Shown here in pieces: positions 26,832-34,469 of a stretch of DNA of 64,000 nt. The stretch spans positions 62,001 through 126,000 of the forward strand of contig CAWHBY010000004.1 of NCBI GenBank assembly GCA_963827855.1. Reading direction: 5' to 3'. The number at the start of each line of letters is the position of its first letter. The first letter of the stretch is position 1. A program made the position numbers and the translations under genes. The notes under the pieces were generated by a model. The model was not told the origin of the DNA and did not search any database. It was given only the letters and a program-made list of their open reading frames with translations. Origin of the DNA: DTPU01 sp963827855 (GTDB lineage: Bacteria; Planctomycetota; Phycisphaerae; Sedimentisphaerales; Anaerobacaceae).

Positions 26832-27211
26832 CCGGGATGCAGGTCACTCGATGTTGCCAGTATAGATCGCCTGCCAACGGAGGTCAAGAACGCTTCGCGA
26901 CGAGTCGCGGGTCGTCGGCTTTCGGGTCATCCTGAGTCCCCACCCGCTGCGCGGGCAGTATGCGGAAGAAGACGCTCCCATCGGAGGTCATCCCGAGCCA
27001 AAGGCGAGGGATCTCCGCCTGTGACGAGAGGGCCAGCCCGCATCGGAGCGGACCTCAGCGGTTTGAAAGGGAGATCCTTCACTTCGTTCAGGATGACACT
27101 GTGTGTTTGAAGCCCAGCGCCCGTGGGATTGGCGGATCTCACCGGACCGTCGTCCTACCAGGCGATCAAGACAATTTCCTACCAACACGGGGGAGGGCTT
27201 GCGCATTATAG
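26832..27211. repeat. Dispersed GTCATCC...GGATGAC repeat region
   Basis: The segment at ~26988-27097 starts GTCATCCCGAGC ... GAGGGATCTC and ends GAGATCC ... TTCAGGATGAC, so its ends form an inverted repeat. A partial unit (GTCATCCTGAGTCCCC) lies at ~26928. Similar first-half debris occurs near 16804 and 17458. No protein is supported here. Confidence 0.6.
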
Positions 27212-27235
27212 GGGTGGATAGAGATCTATGTCCCT

Positions 27236-27478
27236 TTGGATGCAAAGGCGGATGGCCTCGTCCAGGATGCCATCCAGCGCGAGGAGATAGAGGCCATGCG
27301 AGAGGCCCTGCCTGAGCTGGATGCGACGTTGCTCATGCCTGTGGTGCTTCAGTACTTCTGCGGTATGACCTCGGACGAGATCGGCAAGATGCTCGGCATC
27401 AGCGGGCCTGCAGTGCGGACCCGGGTCAGGGAGGCCCGGATGATCCTGGCCAAGAGACTTGAACGACTTGGACGGTAG
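27236..27478 (+). CDS. ECF sigma factor fragment (region 4 only)
   Basis: The frame is open from 27212; TTG 27236 is the first possible start, giving 80 residues. The visible part is sigma region 4: LPELDATLLMPVVLQYFCGM, then the helix-turn-helix MTSDEIGKMLGISGPAVRTR and the basic end EARMILAKRLERLGR. Region 2, needed for -10 recognition and core RNA polymerase binding, is absent, and no remnant was found in the repeat-rich sequence upstream. It is thus a truncated sigma gene or a stand-alone region-4 protein. A zinc-finger anti-sigma gene follows after only 5 bp, so the pair was once a standard sigma/anti-sigma operon. Confidence 0.65.
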   Translation: MDAKADGLVQDAIQREEIEAMREALPELDATLLMPVVLQYFCGMTSDEIGKMLGISGPAVRTRVREARMILAKRLERLGR

Positions 27479-27483
27479 CGACT

Positions 27484-28017
27484 ATGACTGAGCTGTGTCA
27501 GCAGACAAGTGAGATCCTCGTTGACTATGTGGATGGCGCCCTGCCTCCAGACCAGGCCCGCCAGGTAGCAGACCACCTGGCCGCGTGCCCTGAGTGTAGA
27601 GGCCTGGCCAGGGCACTGGAAAGGTCCTTGGCAGCCACGCGAATGGTCTGGCAGGAGACCCTCGAAGAGACGCCAGTGGCAAGTCAGGCTGCCGTCTCCA
27701 GGCCGCGGCTGTGGCCCAGGTACGCGGCGATTGCCGCGTCTGTCGCGATCGCGGCAGGGGCGACCGTGTTCTGGCGCAGCCGTGCAAGGCTCGCAGAACA
27801 AGGCCCAGCCCTCGCCCAGGTCCAGCAGCGGATCACGGACTGCGGCATGGCCGCACAACTGCTTGCGGCAACCGACATCCTGGCCCAGTGTGAGGGCACT
27901 GGCGAGATCGTGAAGGAGCAGCGATTGTACATCCTCAGGCAGTATCCGCAGACCCCTGCGGCAATGAGCCTGCGAAAGCAAGATCCAGCATTGAAAGGAG
28001 CGGTCCAAGATGACTAA
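27484..28017 (+). CDS. Zinc-finger (zf-HC2) anti-sigma factor
   Basis: The protein has 177 residues. The N-terminal anti-sigma domain contains VDYVDGALPPDQARQVADHL followed by H-xxx-C-xx-C (HLAACPEC, about residues 31-38), the zinc-binding signature of ZAS-type anti-sigma factors. One transmembrane helix follows (about 82-99, YAAIAASVAIAAGATVFW), then a short periplasmic helical region. It would hold its sigma partner at the inner membrane until a signal arrives. The matching sigma gene 5 bp upstream is reduced to region 4. Its 3' end overlaps the start of the next gene by 8 bp. Confidence 0.85.
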   Translation: MTELCQQTSEILVDYVDGALPPDQARQVADHLAACPECRGLARALERSLAATRMVWQETLEETPVASQAAVSRPRLWPRYAAIAASVAIAAGATVFWRSRARLAEQGPALAQVQQRITDCGMAAQLLAATDILAQCEGTGEIVKEQRLYILRQYPQTPAAMSLRKQDPALKGAVQDD

Positions 28018-29037
28018 TCCAAGGAACCTTCAGTTCGCGTTCTGCCTGACCTGCGTCTGGTCCTGTGTCTTGTTGGCTGCCGAGGAACCCAACCTCAAGG
28101 CACCCATCTTGCAGTTCGAGGAGAGCCAGGAGGACGTCCAGCCGCCGACCTTCGAGGCGATGAATTGGGCCAAGGCAACGGGACAAAGGATCACATGCGC
28201 AGTGAGCCTGACGCCAAAAGCAGAGACCACGCTTCTGAGTTTTGGGGTGACAGGCAAACCTGGATTCGATGATCACGTGATGACGCTCGACCTTTCTGAG
28301 GGGCAGAAGCGGTTTCTGGCCGCATGGCAGCGAGAGCGTCGCCGCAACAACGACCGGACCGTTGGGGCGCGTTCCTGCCTGTCGAAGAGCATTCGTCTGG
28401 AAAGCAGATCCTGCTATATGCCGTGAGCCAAGAGGATGCCAAGAAGATGGCCCAGGGCTACGTCGACTACATCACCGAGGTGTACGTCGCGAAGCGGAAG
28501 CTCACACAGGAGTACAGAATCCACACCCTTTGGGAGGCCGCGGCCGCACGCAAGCGGTTGGCAGAGATCGAAGATGCGCTCAAGACATCGCCCGACGATT
28601 TCGACGCGTTCATGAAGACCAGTCCCTATGCGTCTGAGAAGGAGGCCACGGATGCCATCGTCGAGCTGGACAATGCCCTGAATGCGATTCGGGTGGACAT
28701 CTCGGGTATCAAGGCGAGGCTGGAGGCGATCCAGGCCGATCTCCGCGGCTCAGGCGGATCGGCAAGTCGGCGCTCCGCCCTGGAGCTGATGGTGGTGCAG
28801 GAGTCGATCGCCCTCGAGGGGGCTGAGGCTAGGAGACGTACGGCAACTGACCTTCGGAGCCAAGCGAGGAGGTTCGTTGACCTCACCAAGGGACCCACGG
28901 AGAGATACAACCTCCTGGAAAAGGTAGCGGAGTACGGCCGTGTGCTTCAACGTGACAAAGAGGAACTGGCCACCAGGACGCCCCCGGAGATCGTGGACAA
29001 CAAGGCGATCATCTACCGGGTCCGACAGACGGAATGA
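28010..29037 (+). pseudogene. Secreted helical protein gene split by a 5-bp tandem duplication
   Basis: The first segment (28010-28426 frame, after GAAAGGAG) has a signal peptide, then PILQFEESQEDVQPPTFEAM and a DLSEGQKRFLAAWQRERRR helix. The second, in the -1 frame to 29037, continues WGAFLPVEEHSSGKQILLYA and then long charged helices with coiled-coil character (AIVELDNALNAIRVDISGIK). At 28352-28361 the sequence reads GACCG twice in a row. Removing one copy fuses the frames into NNDRWGAFLPVEE without stops. The intact product would be about 340 residues. I recognise no family. It is translationally linked to the anti-sigma gene by an 8-bp overlap, so it may belong to that signalling operon. 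Confidence 0.7.
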
Positions 29038-29418
29038 GCTCGATGAAGATCGTGCTCACTCCGGCAAGGCGGAGTACAATCATCGTGATCTGACGCGGCA
29101 ATCGCTGCTCCATAGTGGGCTCCTCAATCCCTCAAAGTGACAGAACCCGTTCGCAGAAGGCGTCTCACGCAGGTTGACGCGTCGCTTCTGCTCAATCGAA
29201 TCTCCTGACCTCGCACCCTCGATCGAACCCTGTCCGATCGCAAACATGATGTTCCTCGCAAGTGGGGGGAGTGTCAAGATTGATGAAGCCGGGAAATCCG
29301 AGAATCAGGGTGCGCACCGACTGCCCGGCCCGTCCTATAGGGTGAGGCAGTCTGTCCTGAGGAAGCCACTGAGTCAGGAGCAGGTCACGGCCAGGAGGGC
29401 TCTGAGGAGGCGATCGAA
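29038..29418. other. Intergenic region
   Basis: About 380 bp with no recognisable gene. The frame that later encodes the membrane anchor at 29419 is open back to 29341 but has no canonical start there. A perfect AGGAGG at 29405-29410 precedes TTG 29419. Confidence 0.4.
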
Positions 29419-29598
29419 TTGGCAGCGAACCGTTGGCTCAATCCTGTCCAGTATGTGGGTCTGATCCTGTCTATCATTGCCCTTGGTCTGGGGGTGGCGT
29501 GGTTTCCGGGCACAAGGCTCACCTTGCTGCGATGGGGTGCTATTAAGGTGACCCTGGGGCCTGAGTCAGTATCTGCATCGGACAACCCGCTGCAGTAG
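29419..29598 (+). CDS. Small membrane-anchor peptide, probably the severed N-terminus of the 29608 gene
   Basis: The peptide has 59 residues, starting at TTG 8 nt after a perfect AGGAGG. NRWLNPVQYVGLILSIIALG forms a single transmembrane helix with flanking Arg residues, followed by a short polar stretch to DNPLQ and a TAG stop. The frame is the same as that of the next gene, whose first ATG is only three codons after the TAG. That downstream protein has no signal peptide of its own. The likeliest history is one bitopic membrane protein broken by an in-frame amber codon. It could also be a separate small protein translated together with the downstream gene. Confidence 0.45.
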   Translation: MAANRWLNPVQYVGLILSIIALGLGVAWFPGTRLTLLRWGAIKVTLGPESVSASDNPLQ

Positions 29599-29607
29599 GC
29601 CTGGTAT

Positions 29608-31647
29608 ATGTCGGCCACCAGCTCAGGCCCCATGGTCCTCGAGCCTTCCTTGCGGCATATGGCAGCCGCCTTGTTGGGGACTGATCTTGGCCAGCAGCCC
29701 GCTGGAGCTGCGGTTGTTCGGCCGGGCTCAACCGGCCCCCGGATTCCGTTTGTCGCAAGGGGATTGGTTCGTTGCGAACCGCCGGGGTCTGTCGATCTGC
29801 AGGGTCTGGTCGTCAAGGTAGAGGGCAAACGAGGGGAGTCCAGTTGCCGGGTCGACAGCCGAGGCCAGTTCGAGGTCGAAGACCTTCGGTATGGCACGTA
29901 CTGCGTCTCAGTCTGGCAGGATATGGTCCTCAACCAGGTCCTGGGCCCTGGCCAACAGGTTCGCTTCGATGGCAGCCAGGCGGAACACGATCTCGTCCTG
30001 CGAATCAACAAACCCGTGCAAGTGACCCTCGTGGTCGTGGAGCAGGGGAGCCGCAGGCCGCTGGATGGCCTGTCTGTTGGGATTCAGGCGGTCGCGGGGC
30101 CGTGCGGAACCTCATTGATCAGCGATGCAGATGGCCGCTGTGAATTCTGGCTGGCCCCAGGCCAGTACTCCGTAGAGGCGACCTCCTGGGCAGCCCGCGA
30201 GGCAGTCCAGGTCACGCCCCAGCAGATCACAGTGTCTGGCGACAAGGGGCGGATGCGGGTGGAGTTATCAGTGCCGGCCCACGCCGAGGCGGCGGATGCC
30301 CCGCAGCGGTCCACGGATGCGCTGGAGTGTGACCTTGTGGACGCAGCAGGAGTGCCTGTAGCCGGCTTCGTGAGGATCAGTGGACTGTATCAAGTGGATG
30401 ACACAGAGCCCAACACGAGGTTCGTCATCCCCATCCAGCCCAACAGGGGCTCAACCGAGTGGAGCCTAGGTCAGGCGCGTGATGCCTCGGGCTCAAGGGC
30501 CAGGCGCTTCCTATACAGGGACAGCTGCAGTTCACATATGAAGATCGTGATCGAGCCTATGGCGCGTGTCACGGGCAGGGTGGTCGATCCGAATGGCCAC
30601 GCCGTTCGCGACACCCACGCAGACCTGGAGACCCTGCTCTCCTATGGCATTTTCCAGACGGACGGCCGTTCCTCGTACAGGGCGTCTGTAGGAGACGACG
30701 GTCGATTCGTGTTCACGGATGTACCGGTCGGACTGCCTGTCAGGGTCGTCGCAGGTGCATTCGGCCGGCTGGAGAGCCAATCCTGCACCGTGGAACTCAA
30801 GCCAGGCCAGACCACGGATGTGGGCGAGATCACGCTGGCTGCCAAGTCCGCTGAGGACGCGGTGTTGTCCGGCCGAGTGACTGACGAGAATGGCTGGCCC
30901 GTGCCCGGCTGCGAAGTGACTGCTGCGTTTGGCACGGGGGCTTGCAGCCTCAGGACCTCGGACAAAGGGCGGTTTGCCATGAGGTCGCTGCCCAGAGGCA
31001 AAGACGTCACCCTGACGATCGCCTCGCCGCGATACGGTCCATTGTCAGTGCGGCAGTACGGCAAGTGGTCGATCACCGGTCAGGCGGGTGATGAGTCCCT
31101 GGACCTCCAGATCTCTCCAGAGGGCTGGAAGATCCTGGACGGTAGGGCTCCTGACCTGGTGGTGGGCGAGTGGTGGAACAGCCGGCCCGTGTCGCTCGAG
31201 CAGGCTCGCGGGAAGGTTGTGGTACTGGCCCTCGGTGCGGATCCGGTTACCGACGGCGCCGGTTTTCGGCCGCCCTACATCGCATATGCCAAGTGCCTGA
31301 TGGACGTGCACCGGCGGTTCGGCGATGCCGGGGTCCAGGTCATCATCGTATACGCATACCCAGCTCCGAACACCTATCACGCCCGCGTCGTGGCAATGGC
31401 GAGGCGTGACATCGAGGATACCTATTTTGAGGCGGATGACCTGTCGTTCGCCGCATGCGTGGATGGCGACCCGAATCGGGCGAGTCAGCATGCCATCCGG
31501 GGTTGCGAGAGCCTGGGTGCGACCTACACCCTCTACCAGGCAGGCAGACCCAATACACTCGTCGTAATCGACAAACGCGGCATCGTCAGGGCGTATGTCT
31601 CCGCCAAGGAACTCGAAGGCTGGGTGGAGCGGCTGGTTGCGGAGTAG
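29608..31647 (+). CDS. Carboxypeptidase-regulatory repeat protein with C-terminal redoxin-like domain
   Basis: The protein has 679 residues. Several beta-sandwich repeats (GRVVDPNGHAVRDTHADLE, LSGRVTDENGWPVPGCEVT, spanning roughly residues 50-500) are followed by an AhpC/TSA-like domain: APDLVVGEWWNSRPVSLEQA, GKVVVLALGADP, and PNTLVVIDKRGIVRAYVS as the final strand pair. The peroxidatic/CxxC cysteine position reads GADPVTDG, so the domain lacks its usual redox residue. No signal peptide is encoded from ATG 29608, and the ribosome-binding site is poor. The in-frame 29419 peptide would supply the missing membrane anchor if the TAG were absent or read through. Confidence 0.75.
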   Translation: MSATSSGPMVLEPSLRHMAAALLGTDLGQQPAGAAVVRPGSTGPRIPFVARGLVRCEPPGSVDLQGLVVKVEGKRGESSCRVDSRGQFEVEDLRYGTYCVSVWQDMVLNQVLGPGQQVRFDGSQAEHDLVLRINKPVQVTLVVVEQGSRRPLDGLSVGIQAVAGPCGTSLISDADGRCEFWLAPGQYSVEATSWAAREAVQVTPQQITVSGDKGRMRVELSVPAHAEAADAPQRSTDALECDLVDAAGVPVAGFVRISGLYQVDDTEPNTRFVIPIQPNRGSTEWSLGQARDASGSRARRFLYRDSCSSHMKIVIEPMARVTGRVVDPNGHAVRDTHADLETLLSYGIFQTDGRSSYRASVGDDGRFVFTDVPVGLPVRVVAGAFGRLESQSCTVELKPGQTTDVGEITLAAKSAEDAVLSGRVTDENGWPVPGCEVTAAFGTGACSLRTSDKGRFAMRSLPRGKDVTLTIASPRYGPLSVRQYGKWSITGQAGDESLDLQISPEGWKILDGRAPDLVVGEWWNSRPVSLEQARGKVVVLALGADPVTDGAGFRPPYIAYAKCLMDVHRRFGDAGVQVIIVYAYPAPNTYHARVVAMARRDIEDTYFEADDLSFAACVDGDPNRASQHAIRGCESLGATYTLYQAGRPNTLVVIDKRGIVRAYVSAKELEGWVERLVAE

Positions 31648-32397
31648 ACGCCACGGACGGCTGCATAGCCGAGACACCAACTCATAGCCCATAGCCCAGC
31701 CGGCCATCAGCTATCGGCTATCAGCAGAAGCAGTCCATTCGTGCCTTTCCGGCTGACAGCCCTGACTCACAGCTCACGGCTCACAGCCCATAGCCCGTAG
31801 ACCATGGTCCACTACAGACCACAAAGACACGGGGGCAAGAAAAAGGAAGAAAAAGAGTGTGACACCAGGCGGGGGGTCTTCGTCATATCAGTAGAAGCAG
31901 TAATACCTGCCCAAGGAGGGGCGGGGGGTGGTTGACGCAAGGCCATGAAGCTCGCGATCGTACTGGGGGGTTCGACCGCGGGCTGTGACCGAGCGATGCC
32001 TGTGGGGGGCTGGACGGTCCCGGGCTGATCTGGCTGTCTGATGGGCATCGTTACGGTCACGGCGTGGTCGAAGACCTGCGGCCTCCGGTCTGGGGGGGGC
32101 GTCACAGACCGTGGATTTCCATGGGCTATACAGGGTCGCAGGAGTGAAAGCAGTCATGAAGGATAGCCTTCAGAGATGCCCTCGTGGATGGGTGGCGTAC
32201 GCCCGGATCCGAGGGCATTTGTTTTTTGCCGCAACCTCGATCCCCTCAACGGTCAACCTAGGCGCAGACCTTCCCCGCGGAGGGTATCCAGATAGCTGCC
32301 TTCCTCCGCATCGCAAAGAGTGCCACATTTCGGTGGTTGGCACGTCCGTAGGAATGATAGAATGCTGCAGTACCGGTCGAGCCATTTATGGAAAGCC
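31648..32397. other. Long non-coding stretch with degenerate repeats
   Basis: 31677-31805 is filled with variants of CATAGCCCATAGCCC, CAGCTATCGGCTATCAGC and CTCACGGCTCACAGCCC, related in style to the arms of the 120-bp repeats. An A/G-rich stretch lies at 31815-31860. From ~31890 to 32390 I find no gene-like frame. Confidence 0.5.
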
Positions 32398-32426
32398 TGT
32401 AACGTTTCTTCCGATTGTGAGTCTAA
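32398..32426 (+). promoter_or_regulatory. ECF-type promoter candidate, site A
   Basis: TGTAAC (32398-32403), then GTTTC, and GTCTAA (32421-32426) with 17 bp between the boxes. GGAA lies 7 bp before the first box. It is ~128 bp upstream of the gene at 32554. It shares boxes, spacing and flanks with sites B and C. Confidence 0.65.
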
Positions 32427-32553
32427 GGAATTAGTGCATTGTGGAAGGATCGTGATCGGATGCATCGCCGAGGGAGACGATGCATCCTTGGGTGCTTTGT
32501 TTTGGGCAACGGCGAAATATGAGTGGATGGCAATCTGGTGAAGGAGAGTCATC

Positions 32554-33735
32554 ATGAGTGGCAGAACCAATTGGGTCTGTTCGAGCACTGCCGTGGCGGT
32601 CTTTGCCTTGGCTGCGGTCGTCCAGGCCCAGGATGAGCAGTGGCTGCAGTACAGGTCTGGCCCTGATGCCGGATCCATGTCGCAGAGCATCAAGTTAGCT
32701 ACTGCCAAGCCTGCAGACCTGGAGACTGTCCAGGGCAAGGATGGCGGGGCCCTGTTCGGCAGGTGGGTCACACCGATGGCCAAGAAGGGCGGCGTCTGGT
32801 TCTCCTTGGAGCGGAGCACCGCCAAGGGGCCCTGGGATCGCCTGACGATCGATTCGAATGGCAACGCCAGCCTCGGCGACGAGACTGCGGTCAAGCCCAC
32901 GCAGAAGGAGGCTGACCAGTCGCGATTCGGGCCCGTCAAGGTCGTGCTGCAGGGCGAGGACGGCCCAGTCAGCTTCCACCTGAACTTCACGGTGTACCAG
33001 TACAGCGACAACAGCACGCGCTGCTACGTTTCTTCCGCCGGCTGGTATGAGGGAGACATCACGCTCGATGGCGTCAAGACCCACTGCAAGGTGATGGACT
33101 TCACGTCCAACGGGACGTTCAACGAAAGCTCGCTTGACCCCTACAAGGCGGACCGCATCACCATCGGTGAGAAGGAGGGGTCTGGAGAGTCTCTGTGCGT
33201 GGGCAGGCTCATAGACATCAACGACACCCTGTATGAGCTGGATGTGGCCAGGGACGGCGCCTGCGTGAAGCTCAAGAAGGCCCAGGACGCCAGGTACGGC
33301 CAGGTGCGGGTGCCTGCAGGGATCGGCCGGCTGACACTCACGGGCACCAACGGCCAGTTCAGGCGAACGCCCAAGGACCAGGTCGTGCGAGTGCCTGTGG
33401 GCAGCTACAGCATGACCGATTGGACGACGGGCCGCAAGGATGACAAGGGCAAGCAGTGGAATGCCCTGGGCTATACCAACGGAGTCAACAACCGCTGGAC
33501 CCTCGATGTGACAGAGGACAAGGAGGGGGCCCTGGACATCGGCGAGCCCTTTATCTCCCAATTGACAGTCCGGAGCACGCGGGATAACCACAGCTTCCAA
33601 CAACGACTCGAGGGCCGTCTTGGAGAGGTGATCAGTCTGTCGCTATCCAACGGCGAACGTCCTGCACCGCCCAAGCTGGTGATCCGGTGCAACGAAGGAG
33701 GCTACGAACGGACCCTCAACTTCGCCTATGGCTGA
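32554..33735 (+). CDS. Secreted beta-rich protein ending at a conserved in-frame TGA (candidate selenoprotein, copy 1)
   Basis: The protein has 393 residues up to the TGA, with GAAGGAG 7 nt before the ATG. A signal peptide ends near VVQAQD. The rest parallels the 37135 protein along its full length: DEQWLQYRSGPDAGS, a LFGRWVTPMAKKGG strand, the EF-hand-like DSNGNASLGDE loop, GPVKVVLQGEDGPVSFHLNF and EPFISQLTVRST. It ends TLNFAYG, followed by TGA. Translation continues in frame as GGTCSLSWREPK, identical to the other copy. The following coding segment is broken here by a frameshift, so copy 1 may produce only the short form. Biochemical function is unknown; location is periplasmic or outside. 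Confidence 0.8.
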   Translation: MSGRTNWVCSSTAVAVFALAAVVQAQDEQWLQYRSGPDAGSMSQSIKLATAKPADLETVQGKDGGALFGRWVTPMAKKGGVWFSLERSTAKGPWDRLTIDSNGNASLGDETAVKPTQKEADQSRFGPVKVVLQGEDGPVSFHLNFTVYQYSDNSTRCYVSSAGWYEGDITLDGVKTHCKVMDFTSNGTFNESSLDPYKADRITIGEKEGSGESLCVGRLIDINDTLYELDVARDGACVKLKKAQDARYGQVRVPAGIGRLTLTGTNGQFRRTPKDQVVRVPVGSYSMTDWTTGRKDDKGKQWNALGYTNGVNNRWTLDVTEDKEGALDIGEPFISQLTVRSTRDNHSFQQRLEGRLGEVISLSLSNGERPAPPKLVIRCNEGGYERTLNFAYG

Positions 33736-33766
33736 GGTGGCACGTGTTCGCTCTCGTGGCGAGAGC
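33733..33766 (+). promoter_or_regulatory. Candidate UGA recoding site with SECIS-like hairpin, copy 1
   Basis: TGA at 33733-33735 is followed after 14 nt by a perfect 7-bp stem (GCTCTCG at 33750-33756, CGAGAGC at 33760-33766) with loop TGG. Geometry and the G in the first two loop bases match what is described for bacterial SECIS elements. The element is identical to that of copy 2 at 38329. Confidence 0.5.
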
Positions 33767-34213
33767 CCAAGAACGTGCGTAGACCCGTGACATTCACCGT
33801 CGACATCGGAGGACCGTTCAAGATCCTCGGCAAACCCTATCTGTTGAAGGCAACAGACCGCAAACCGCCTCTGTCCGGCGAACAGGCGGTCCCGGTTGCT
33901 GTGGTCGCCAAGGCAGGCGAAGGCGAGATTCCCGTCGAGGCCATAAGCCGATAGCCAGGGCCTTGGTCAGAAAGACGCGGACCTGCTGTTGGAGCATGAC
34001 ACTGACCCCAATCACATGCGGGCCGCGCCTGAAGGCAGCATAGTAGAGTACGTGGAGTTCGATCTCGGCAAGGAGGTGGCCCTCGACCTGGTGGATGATC
34101 TTCGCATCTACGACGTGTGTCTCTCCGCCGAGCAGGTCAAGGCCTTGTATGAAGGTCGGCCCCCGGCCTCGCAGGCGCAGGCCAGTACGCTTCCTTGTCT
34201 GCTGTCGCAATAA
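33736..34213 (+). pseudogene. Decayed downstream half (discoidin-like) fused to a LamG-type tail
   Basis: In frame with the upstream TGA, the sequence encodes GGTCSLSWREPKNVRRPVTF and FKILGKPYLLKATDRKPPLS, matching the 38371 protein. It hits TAG at 33952; a +1 shift then restores QGLGQKDADLLLEHDTDP. After EFDLGKEVALDL the similarity to 38371 ends abruptly and VDDLRIYDVCLSAEQVKALY begins, the usual end of a LamG/concanavalin-like domain. The stretch is therefore frameshifted and chimeric. The true copy 2 has an EVWNYNETDRTQ strand and another ~270 residues at this point. It is unlikely to be functional. Confidence 0.75.
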
Positions 34214-34289
34214 CGTCAGCTTTGTTGTGATCCTCGCCTGCGGCTTCTCGGCCGCGGCCTCGATCCTTGGATAATAGGGCGAGGAAGTC

Positions 34290-34322
34290 GACCGGGGATG
34301 GGCGTAAGGCCCACCCCCGGTC
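34290..34322. other. Long imperfect hairpin
   Basis: GACCGGGG (34290-34297) pairs with CCCCGGTC (34315-34322), with a second inner pairing of GGGC and GCCC. There is no T-run. It lies between a chimeric gene remnant and a gene-tail remnant. Confidence 0.4.
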
Positions 34323-34348
34323 ACGCATTGCAGGCCTCCACGAGGCCG

Positions 34349-34453
34349 CTACACGCCTTGCCTTGGCTGATCCTGACAGACAAGGATCGCAAGGTCGTGG
34401 CAGAGGGATTCGCGGTCAGTGAGCTCGATTCGGTTGTCGGCAAGGTCAAATGA
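34349..34453 (+). pseudogene. Orphan tail of a thioredoxin-like paralog
   Basis: This in-frame stretch without a start codon encodes LHALPWLILTDKDRKVVAEG followed by FAVSELDSVVGKVK and TGA. It matches the last ~34 residues of the 39657, 43563-region and 44669 proteins at both protein and nucleotide level. Everything upstream of KALPW is missing. It marks the former end of another family member. The 34470 gene begins 16 bp later, as the paralogs do after each other. Confidence 0.75.
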
Positions 34454-34469
34454 ACGGGAGGTCACCGCA

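Noticed and set aside
26960..27315. Overlapping short frames before the sigma fragment as possible region 2 of the sigma factor
   Set aside because: None of the three frames shows region 2 motifs; the sequence matches dispersed-repeat material instead.
29596..29598. TAG as a pyrrolysine codon
   Set aside because: No PYLIS-like structure or pyl gene is visible and the codon occurs once in a non-conserved linker; a simple nonsense mutation fits better.
31677..31805. Possible CRISPR array
   Set aside because: Repeated words vary in sequence and spacing; there are no constant repeats with unique spacers and no cas genes in the window.
34290..34322. Integron attC site
   Set aside because: The hairpin lacks the paired R/L box layout with extrahelical bases, and no integron integrase is present; the integrase at 61477 is of the tRNA-targeting type.
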